Below are positions 1 through 6,500 of a stretch of 6,801 nt of DNA, in pieces. A model generated the notes under the pieces. That model worked only from the letters and a program-made list of their open reading frames with translations. It had not been told where the DNA came from and did no database searches. How positions within the stretch are numbered: the first letter of the stretch is position 1; every line of letters begins with the position of its first letter. Made by a program: the position numbers and the translations under genes. The stretch is taken from NCBI GenBank assembly GCA_002402965.1, contig DHGW01000052.1, positions 7,666-14,466 on the forward strand, in the 5' to 3' direction. The stretch comes from Bacteroidales bacterium UBA4788. Lineage in GTDB: Bacteria > Bacteroidota > Bacteroidia > Bacteroidales > VadinHA17.

Positions 1-1334
1 GTCAGCCAGAGGTTCGGCAGGAAGCTGAAATTGCCGGTACGGAACCCGCCCTTCCATGAGAAGAAGTTATAGTCGGAGGTGGTGAACCGTGCCGTTGAGA
101 GTTCATCAATAAAAAGGGTTCCATAGAGATGCAGGTGCCGGATGTTGTTTGAGCTCACATCCAGGAACATCTGCGCGTTGCTGTTGCTGATGCCTGAGTT
201 GACACCGTGATCAACCGACTTATAGAAAAAGATGGGCATCAGGTAGTACGGAGTGATCCGGGGATCAGACCAGATGACGCTGTTGCCGGCGGAGATGTGC
301 AGCCTGTCCACGGGGGTGAAGGTGAAGATGTTCGCCGCAATGTACTTCCGCCGGTAGTGCTCGCGGTACTCGTCTCCGTAGGCGCTGGTGATCCAGAAGG
401 AGCGGGTGGAGTCGACCACCATCGAGGTGAGCCATCCGTGGATCCAGGTCATCTCGGCCCAGCGGACCGGTTTCAGATGGAGCCTGATGTGCATGAATGA
501 GGGTGCACGCCCTGAAAAAATGTTTGTCCCGGCATAACCGCTGCCCCAGACAGGTGAGTCCTTAAGAAAGGCAAGGTCGCCCCATTTCCACATGTAGCTC
601 ACGCCGCCTGTCATCTCGGAAAAATCGGTCCCGTTCTTGATGTGTCCGCCGCGTTCGCGGGTCAGGAACTGCGGCTCGCCCAGGAGCGGATCCTGGTGGT
701 TGTCCTGCAATGCTGCGAAGAATGCCCAGTTTTTATAGTTGCCATAGACCTTCGCACCGTTTTTCCAGGCTATTGTGCGGGTGGAAGAGCCGCTGCCGGA
801 TCCGTCGGGAGGGTCAGCTCCGTCATAGTCCATGGCTCCTGCGAATGTCGCCCCGCCTGTCAGCCCGAGGATGGGTGAAACGGTTACTGAGAAGAGTGAG
901 TCGCGGTAATATGCAGTGGCGGGATTAAGGAGCAGCTTGAGTTTTCCGTCAGCCTCGCCGGGACTGTAGATGCCCAGCCAGAAATCGAGTTCCTTCCGTT
1001 GCCTTTGAGTGAGTGTGACGGGTTTGGAGCCGTACGCCGCCGAAGTATTTTCCTTCCTGACTGCCAGTGCGTCCCCCACAGCAGCAGCTTCACTCCCGGA
1101 GGTCAGTGCGTTCATCACAGCCTCAGCATCCTCCAGTTTTTGCCTGATAATCAGCCTGCTGTAAGGCTTGACAACACCGTTCAGGGTGATTACTCCGTCA
1201 GCCGCCAGTTCATCCAGAAACAGGTAAACGGCCTCGTCGCCCACCGGCTCCGGTATCATCTGCGCCTGCGATGATGCGCCCCAACACAATATTAAGAGTG
1301 TTGATAAAGTTACTATGTATGTTGAATACTTCAC
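1..1334 (-). CDS. Wzi-like outer-membrane beta-barrel protein, capsule assembly family (partial, N-terminal 444 aa)
   Basis: The reading frame is open from a GTG at 1334 to the left edge, giving 444 residues without a stop; the C-terminus is outside the window. Residues 1-24 form a signal peptide: MKYS, a hydrophobic core TLSTLLILCW, then a cleavage site after SSQA, before Q25. GTG was chosen because it gives this signal peptide exactly; the frame has no upstream ATG before a stop near 1455. Residues 34-70 (VYLFLDELAADGVI, then KPYSR) resemble the conserved N-terminal helical region of Bacteroidota Wzi-like proteins. The rest alternates aromatic and polar residues as in beta-barrel strands and includes WGSGYAGTNIFSGRAPSF (263-280), a WG-rich stretch typical of the Caps_assemb_Wzi family. 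Wzi of Escherichia coli is an outer-membrane lectin that anchors capsule. The divergent sugar-transferase neighbour fits an envelope polysaccharide role. The family call comes from remembered motifs; another porin-like barrel family is possible. Confidence 0.72.
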   Translation of the reverse strand, partial: MKYSTYIVTLSTLLILCWGASSQAQMIPEPVGDEAVYLFLDELAADGVITLNGVVKPYSRLIIRQKLEDAEAVMNALTSGSEAAAVGDALAVRKENTSAAYGSKPVTLTQRQRKELDFWLGIYSPGEADGKLKLLLNPATAYYRDSLFSVTVSPILGLTGGATFAGAMDYDGADPPDGSGSGSSTRTIAWKNGAKVYGNYKNWAFFAALQDNHQDPLLGEPQFLTRERGGHIKNGTDFSEMTGGVSYMWKWGDLAFLKDSPVWGSGYAGTNIFSGRAPSFMHIRLHLKPVRWAEMTWIHGWLTSMVVDSTRSFWITSAYGDEYREHYRRKYIAANIFTFTPVDRLHISAGNSVIWSDPRITPYYLMPIFFYKSVDHGVNSGISNSNAQMFLDVSSNNIRHLHLYGTLFIDELSTARFTTSDYNFFSWKGGFRTGNFSFLPNLWL

Positions 1335-1344
1335 AGATTGAGGC

Positions 1345-1376
1345 TTTCCACAAAGATAAGCGAAGCGGGATATTTG
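1345..1376 (+). promoter_or_regulatory. Weak candidate promoter for the sugar-transferase gene
   Basis: GATATTTG at 1369-1376 matches the TAnnTTTG -7 element at all fixed positions except the first. TTTC at 1345-1348 lies 20 bases upstream, where the -33 TTTG is expected. The predicted start near 1383 gives a leader of about 20 bases to the ATG at 1403. The match is imperfect, so the call is tentative. Confidence 0.33.
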
Positions 1377-1383
1377 CCACAAT
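1351..1383 (-). promoter_or_regulatory. Candidate Bacteroidota promoter for the Wzi-like gene
   Basis: On the minus strand 1358-1351 reads TATCTTTG, a full match to the Bacteroidota -7 element TAnnTTTG. ATTG at 1383-1380, 21 bases upstream, is a three-of-four match to the -33 TTTG. Transcription would begin about 1344, leaving a leader of only about 10 bases before the GTG at 1334. It overlaps the candidate promoter of the divergent gene. Confidence 0.5.
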
Positions 1384-1402
1384 CTGTCGAAAATCAAAAT
1401 AT

Positions 1403-2920
1403 ATGAAAAGGGGGAAATTTCGCGTAATAACGCTGACGTCTGATATACTGATACTTACAGCATCATATATCTTCATGTCGATGCTCAAGCCGGCGGGGCT
1501 GAAGGCTTACATCCCGTCGCACATCACCTTCTTCGTATTGCTGGCGTTTCTGTGGATCATCGTTTCCTTCGCCGGCGGGAAGATCGGCCGCGGCCGGATC
1601 ATCAACCTCCGGACGCTCTTTTCGCGTGTCCTCGCCGCCAACCTCATCGCAACATCTGTAGCCGCCCTTCTCCTCTTCGCCCTGCGTGACCTCGGTTACT
1701 CGAGGCAGGTGGTCTTCGGCACGGCGCTCACCGCAACATTCCTCGAGCTGACACTGGGCTCACTCTACCTTGCCTTCCGCAAGGCTCCACTGATTACACC
1801 CGCAGAAATCAAACTCTCCGAGCGCGAACTGGTTGCCCGCTCACATCCCGGGGATGCCAGTGAGATCATTCCTGACCCGTCGCTGACGGTGAGGCTGCAG
1901 GAGGGTTGTTCGCGGGTGCGGGCCGAAGCGTTCTCATCTCTGATAAACAGGGAAGATGCGGCGCAACTGGCCATCGTATCTACAGGCGAGGCATTCAACA
2001 TACAGAACCTCGAACACAGCAACTATACATGCATCATCAACCTGAAGCCGATGAACAGCATCAGGAAACTCGACCGGTTCCTTGACACCGTCAACTCGCG
2101 GCTGGTTGACGACGGGCTGTTCCTCTGTTCGGTGGAGACGCTGGAGCAGCGGGTACAGAGGCTGAAAGAGAAATTCTCGCCAGTAGTCTGGTACCTCATC
2201 ATGGTCCCCGATTTCATTATCAACCGTGTCATCCCGCGCATGAAGCTCACCGGGGGACTGTGGGAGTTCGTCACCGGTGGTGCCAACCCGCCCTTCTCCA
2301 GGGCTGAGGCGCTCGGACGGCTTAGTCGCGCCGGCTTCGCGATAAAGCAGGAAAAATTCGCCGGCAACATGCTGTGCATCAAGGCCGAACGTCGCTCTGC
2401 GCCGGTACCGGCAAATGAGAACGGCTACGGCATGATCATATCACTCCCCAGGATCGGTCGCGACGGCAAGACGTTCAAGGTATACAAGCTTCGCACGATG
2501 CATCCTTACTCGGAGTACATCCAGGATTACGTGTACGGGCTCTATTCGATTGCGGACGGCGGGAAGATGAAGCACGATTTCCGGGTGACGGTGTGGGGCC
2601 GTTTCGCAAGGCAGGTATGGCTTGATGAGTTGCCGATGATTGTGAACATACTGAAGGGCGACATCAAGCTGTTTGGGGTGAGGCCGCTCTCAAACCATTA
2701 TTTCGGCCTGTATGATGATGATATCCGCGACCGGCGCATACAGTACAAGCCGGGTCTGTTGCCGCCTTATTATGCCGATCTGCCCACCGGGCTGGATGCC
2801 ATACAGCTCTCCGAGCTGAGGTATTTCGATTCATGGGACCGCAATCCCCTGGGCACCGACATACGGTACTTCGCGAGAAGCATGTATAATATTTTCTTCA
2901 GAAACGCCCGCTCGGCGTAG
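1403..2920 (+). CDS. Membrane-anchored bacterial sugar transferase (COG2148-type) with methyltransferase-like middle region
   Basis: This 505-aa protein has three parts. Residues about 7-28, 40-57, 74-95 and 103-124 are four hydrophobic, probably membrane-spanning segments. Residues about 185-330 look like the second half of a class I methyltransferase fold (a strand, a helix, then LVDDGLFLCSVETLEQR at 234-250 and an AEALGRLSRAGF motif at 301-312), but no SAM-binding glycine loop is visible. Residues about 345-500 match the bacterial sugar-transferase domain: RIGRDGKTFKVYKLRTM (350-366), WLDELP (406-411) with the Asp-Glu pair that is catalytic in polyprenol-phosphate phosphoglycosyl transferases, NILKGD (415-420), GVRP (425-428) and KPG (449-451). 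Such enzymes transfer a sugar phosphate to undecaprenyl phosphate at the inner membrane to start capsule, exopolysaccharide or O-antigen synthesis. The usual membrane helix directly before the domain is missing, so activity is uncertain. The ATG at 1403 is preferred because earlier in-frame ATGs would extend into the divergent gene. No clear Shine-Dalgarno is visible. Confidence 0.8.
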   Translation: MKRGKFRVITLTSDILILTASYIFMSMLKPAGLKAYIPSHITFFVLLAFLWIIVSFAGGKIGRGRIINLRTLFSRVLAANLIATSVAALLLFALRDLGYSRQVVFGTALTATFLELTLGSLYLAFRKAPLITPAEIKLSERELVARSHPGDASEIIPDPSLTVRLQEGCSRVRAEAFSSLINREDAAQLAIVSTGEAFNIQNLEHSNYTCIINLKPMNSIRKLDRFLDTVNSRLVDDGLFLCSVETLEQRVQRLKEKFSPVVWYLIMVPDFIINRVIPRMKLTGGLWEFVTGGANPPFSRAEALGRLSRAGFAIKQEKFAGNMLCIKAERRSAPVPANENGYGMIISLPRIGRDGKTFKVYKLRTMHPYSEYIQDYVYGLYSIADGGKMKHDFRVTVWGRFARQVWLDELPMIVNILKGDIKLFGVRPLSNHYFGLYDDDIRDRRIQYKPGLLPPYYADLPTGLDAIQLSELRYFDSWDRNPLGTDIRYFARSMYNIFFRNARSA

Positions 2921-2921
2921 A

Positions 2922-3299
2922 CTATTTCTGCTTGAGCTTTGCCTCCATGCAGAGTGTGGCATGGGGTACGGCGCGGAGGCGCTCCTTGCTGATGAGCTGA
3001 CCCGTCTCGCGACAGATACCGTAGGTTTTGTTCTCTATTCGTACCAGTGCAGCCTGCAGGTGCTGAATGAATTTCAGCTGACGCTGTGCCAGCCTGCCGG
3101 CCTCCTCTTTTGACAGTGTGGTTGCACCCTCTTCCAGCACCTTGAAGGTGGGCGAGGTATCCATGGTGTCATTGTTATCCTCGTGGGTTATGCTTGCCTT
3201 GAGGACATCATAATCCCTCCTTGCTTTCTCGAGTTTTGCCATGATGATCTGCCTGAATTCCTCCAGCTCCTCATCCGAATATTTTGTCTTTTCTGCCAT
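2922..3299 (-). CDS. TraR/DksA-family transcriptional regulator, zinc site degenerate (two cysteines)
   Basis: This 125-aa protein, complete from ATG to TAG, has a charged helical N-terminal half (residues 8-35 and 62-90, suited to the DksA coiled coil) and a C-terminal motif YGICRETGQLISKERLRAVP (93-112) typical of the TraR/DksA zinc-finger region. DksA proteins bind the secondary channel of RNA polymerase and modulate promoters, often with ppGpp. Classical members have two CxxC pairs. Here C96 and C117 remain, while the partner positions are T99 and A120, so a four-cysteine zinc site cannot form. Related Bacteroidota proteins, as I recall them, also lack the full set, so this is probably a family trait and not damage. 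The acidic tip of the E. coli DksA coiled coil is not obviously conserved; EDNNDTMD (40-47) is acidic and lies roughly there. The gene converges on the sugar-transferase gene and is divergent from ileS. Confidence 0.88.
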   Translation of the reverse strand: MAEKTKYSDEELEEFRQIIMAKLEKARRDYDVLKASITHEDNNDTMDTSPTFKVLEEGATTLSKEEAGRLAQRQLKFIQHLQAALVRIENKTYGICRETGQLISKERLRAVPHATLCMEAKLKQK

Positions 3300-3324
3300 G
3301 GCTACTGGTGTTAATATTATCCGG

Positions 3325-3332
3325 CAAATGTA
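3325..3332 (-). promoter_or_regulatory. Candidate -7 promoter element for the DksA-like gene
   Basis: The minus strand reads TACATTTG at 3332-3325, a full match to TAnnTTTG, inside a very AT-rich stretch (3310-3360). The predicted transcription start near 3318 leaves about 18 bases before the ATG at 3299. No good -33 TTTG is seen at the expected spacing, where the minus strand reads TTAATG. The leader has no Shine-Dalgarno, as is common in Bacteroidota. Confidence 0.5.
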
Positions 3333-3368
3333 ATATAAAATATGATATATTCTGCATTAATGATCAGA

Positions 3369-3396
3369 GGCAATAGGCAATAGGCAGTAGGTAATA
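3369..3396 (+). repeat. Array of four 7-bp tandem repeats (left arm)
   Basis: Four heptamers follow one another without gaps: GGCAATA (3369), GGCAATA (3376), GGCAGTA (3383) and GGTAATA (3390). Two copies are identical and the others differ from them by one base each. The same unit appears in inverted orientation at 3527-3554, so the two arrays form arms about 28 bp long separated by 130 bp. Together they account for a 186-bp unit inside the dksA-ileS intergenic region. Confidence 0.85.
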
Positions 3397-3526
3397 GTGA
3401 AGTGCTGATAATCATGGTGTTAGTCCAATTTGAGCGGAAGAAAACAGGGGGCATTTTTTCGTTGTACACAACCTCACCTTACCCGCGATCACGTGACTCA
3501 TACCAAATGTTTGCCAGAAATCCCAC
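3397..3526. other. Spacer between inverted heptamer arrays, no gene seen
   Basis: These 130 bases carry no credible reading frame. They hold two short symmetrical sequences: GTTGT-AC-ACAAC at 3461-3472 (5-bp arms around two bases) and the perfect 8-bp palindrome TCACGTGA at 3489-3496. Either could be a protein-binding site or chance. No hairpin followed by a T-run is convincing. Confidence 0.5.
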
Positions 3527-3554
3527 TACTGCCTAATGCCTAATGGCTACTGCC
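3527..3554 (-). repeat. Array of four 7-bp tandem repeats (right arm, inverted)
   Basis: On the plus strand the units read TACTGCC (3527), TAATGCC (3534), TAATGGC (3541) and TACTGCC (3548), which are reverse complements of the GGCA(A/G)TA type unit of the left arm. Full-length alignment of the arms gives 22 of 28 matches; shifting by one unit gives 18 of 21. The array ends 11 bases before the ileS -7 element, so it occupies the place where the -33 region of that promoter would be. Confidence 0.82.
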
Positions 3555-3565
3555 TTACTTTTTAT

Positions 3566-3573
3566 TAACTTTG
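3566..3573 (+). promoter_or_regulatory. Candidate -7 promoter element for ileS
   Basis: TAACTTTG matches TAnnTTTG completely and is followed by C, as often seen in Bacteroidota promoters. A start near 3580 gives a leader of about 15 bases to the ATG at 3596. The expected -33 position, about 3541-3546, reads TAATGG and belongs to the right heptamer array, so no standard -33 box is present. ACAGG at 3587-3591 is a weak ribosome-binding candidate. The short leader leaves no room for a T-box riboswitch. Confidence 0.55.
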
Positions 3574-3595
3574 CACCCTGAAAAAAACAGGTTGT

Positions 3596-6500
3596 ATGTC
3601 GAAAAAATTTCCCGAATATAAGGGCCTTGACCTCCCGAAGGTGAGCAACGGGGTGCTGAAGATGTGGGATGATCATGATATTTTCCGCAAGTCGTTGCGC
3701 AGTAGCGACGGCAAGGGCGAATACGTCTTCTTCGAGGGTCCCCCCTCGGCCAACGGGATGCCCGGAATCCACCATGTCATGTCACGCGCCATCAAGGACA
3801 CCGTATGCCGTTACAAGACAATGCAGGGCTACGAGGTCAAACGCAAGGCGGGATGGGACACCCACGGCCTGCCCGTCGAACTCGGTGTGGAAAAGTCGCT
3901 CGGCATCACCAAGGAGGACATCGGCACGAAGATCACCGTTGACGAATACAACGAGGCATGCCGCAAGGACGTGATGAAGTACACCGGTGCGTGGGAGGAT
4001 CTCACACGCCACATGGGCTACTGGATCGACATGGACCACCCGTACATCACATACGACAACAGGTACATCGAGACGCTCTGGTATCTTCTTAAACAGCTCT
4101 ATAACAAGAGTTTACTCTATGAGGGCTACACAATCCAGCCATTCTCTCCCGCCGCCGGCACCGGCCTCAGCTCGCACGAGCTCAACATGCCCGGCTGCTA
4201 CAGGGACGTGAAGGACACCACCTGCATCGCCCTCTTCAGCCTGATCCGCAATCCGAAATCGGAGTTCCTCTTCAGGGGCATCGATACCGACGGAGTGAAG
4301 ATAATGGCCTGGACCACAACACCGTGGACACTTCCGTCAAACACCGCACTGGCCGTTGGTCCGGATATTAAATATGTCAGGGTGCGCACAACGAATCCGT
4401 ATACCTCCGAACCCATCACCGTAATCCTGGCCGAAGAGCTGATTTCTTCAATCTTCCCGGCGGATAAGAAGCTCGATTACACAGTCACCGGGACTTACAG
4501 GGGCTCCGAGCTCAAAGGCATTGATTACGAACAGCTTATCGACTGGGTCAAACCCGACGACGGAGCTTTCCGGGTCATCACGGGCGATTTCGTCACAACA
4601 GTTGACGGTACCGGTATAGTGCATATCGCGCCTACTTTCGGCGCCGACGACTACCGCGCAGGGCGCGAGCACGGCATCCCGCCGCTGATGGTGATGATGT
4701 CCGACGGCTTCATGGGCCCGCTTGTAGACCGTCGCGGTCGCATGGTGCCGATGGATGACCTCGACCAGGCCTTCGTGGCAACACGCGTCAACACCGCCAC
4801 CTACGGACGCTTCGCGGGACGCTATGTCAAGAACGAATATGACGACACCCTTCCGGAGGGCGCAGACACAATCGACGTGGACATTGCTGTGATGCTGAAA
4901 CAGCAGGGCAAGGTCTTCCGGATAGAGAAGCAGATACACACCTACCCGCACTGCTGGCGAACCGACAAGCCCGTGCTCTATTACCCGCTCGACTCGTGGT
5001 TCATCCGCACCACCGCGCTGCGCGAGCGCATGATGGAGCTCAATGACACAATCAACTGGAAACCCGCCAGCACAGGCACCGGCCGCTTCGGCAAGTGGCT
5101 TGAGAACCTGGTCGACTGGAACCTGTCGCGTTCACGCTACTGGGGCACGCCGCTGCCCATCTGGATGACCGAGGACCGGCAGGAGGAGATATGCATCGGC
5201 TCGCTGGCAGAGCTAAAGATCGAGATAGCCCGAAGCATCGATGCGGGGTATATGCAGCGCAACCCGCTGGAGAACTTCGTGGAGGGCGACTTCTCCGCCG
5301 AAAACTATTCCCTGCTTGACCTCCACAGGCCGTACGTTGATGATATAGTGCTGGTCAGCGCCACCGGCCGCCCGATGCACCGTGAGACGGACCTGATAGA
5401 CGTCTGGTTCGACTCCGGTGCGATGCCCTACGCACAGGCGCACTGGCCGTTTGAGAACAAAGAAAACTTCTCCGAAATGTTCCCGGCCGACTTCATCGCC
5501 GAGGGGGTCGATCAGACACGCGGATGGTTCTTCACGCTGCATGCCATCGCCACGATGATCTCCGATTCGGTTTCGTTTAAAAATATCATATCCAACGGCC
5601 TGGTGCTCGACAAGAACGGCAACAAGATGTCGAAGCGCCTCGGCAACGCCGTCGATCCCTTCTCCGCGCTGGCGACACACGGTGCGGATCCGCTTCGCTG
5701 GTACATGCTTACAAACGCGCAGCCGTGGGACAACCTTCGCTTCGACATATCCGGTGTGGAGGAGGTGAAGCGCAAGTTCTTCGGGACGCTCTACAACACC
5801 TATTCGTTCTTCGCGCTATACGCGAATGTGGACGGGTTCACGGGCCGCGAGCCTCAGGTACCGTTGGAGCGCCGTCCGGAGATCGACCGCTGGATCATCT
5901 CCCTGCTCAACACGCTGGTGAAGGAGGTGACGGAGCGGTATGACGATTATGACATCACGCCGGCCGGCCGCGCGATTTCCGGGTTTGTGACGGAGAATTT
6001 GTCCAACTGGTACGTGCGCCTCAACCGCAAACGCTACTGGGGCGGCGGGATGGATGACGACAAGCTCTCGGCATACCAGACGCTATATACATGTCTGGAG
6101 ACTGTGGCGCTGCTGGCCTCGCCGATCATACCGTTCTATACTGACCGCATATTCACCGATCTCAATGCCCTGAGCGGACGGTACAGTGAGGGTTCGGTGC
6201 ACCTGGCGTCCTTCCCGTCGTACGATAATAAGCTGATAGACAAGGACCTCGAGGAGCGGATGGAGATAGCCCAGAAGATGTCGTCGATGATCCTGGCGTT
6301 GCGTCGCAAGGTGAACATCAGGGTGCGTCAGCCGCTGGCGAAGATCATGGTGCCGGTGACCGATAACGGATTCCGCGAGAGGTTCGAGGCTGTCCGGCCG
6401 CTGATCCTCGCCGAGGTCAACGTCAAGGAGGTTGAGTATGTGGATGACACTGCCGGAATCCTGGTACGGCGCGTCAAGCCCAACTTCAAGCTGCTCGGGC

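Noticed and set aside
207..500. A 97-aa plus-strand frame, and others up to 1274
   Set aside because: These are antisense to the Wzi-like gene, whose 444-residue frame has a signal peptide and family-like motifs.
1281..1287. Lipobox cysteine (C17) in the Wzi-like signal peptide
   Set aside because: The residue before the cysteine is Leu and not Gly, Ala or Ser, and a standard signal peptidase I site follows at residues 22-24.
1271..1402. A 44-residue N-terminal extension of the sugar-transferase protein using the ATG at 1271 (or those at 1274 and 1319)
   Set aside because: It would run across the signal-peptide region of the divergent gene and beyond the candidate promoters; the extension has no recognisable feature, while the ATG at 1403 directly precedes a membrane-protein N-terminus.
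2904..2918. Small hairpin ACGCC/GGCGT at the end of the sugar-transferase gene as terminator for the DksA-like gene
   Set aside because: The stem is only 5 bp and the minus-strand tract after it has just three T bases.
3454..3459. T-run at 3454-3459 as part of an intrinsic terminator
   Set aside because: No GC-rich stem-loop precedes it on the plus strand, and no gene ends upstream on that strand nearby.
3574..3595. T-box or other leader regulation of ileS
   Set aside because: The probable leader is about 15 bases, too short for any riboswitch, and no stem-loop or terminator is visible.
4448..4951. A 167-aa open frame on the minus strand
   Set aside because: Antisense to the ileS editing domain, with no domain or start signal of its own.
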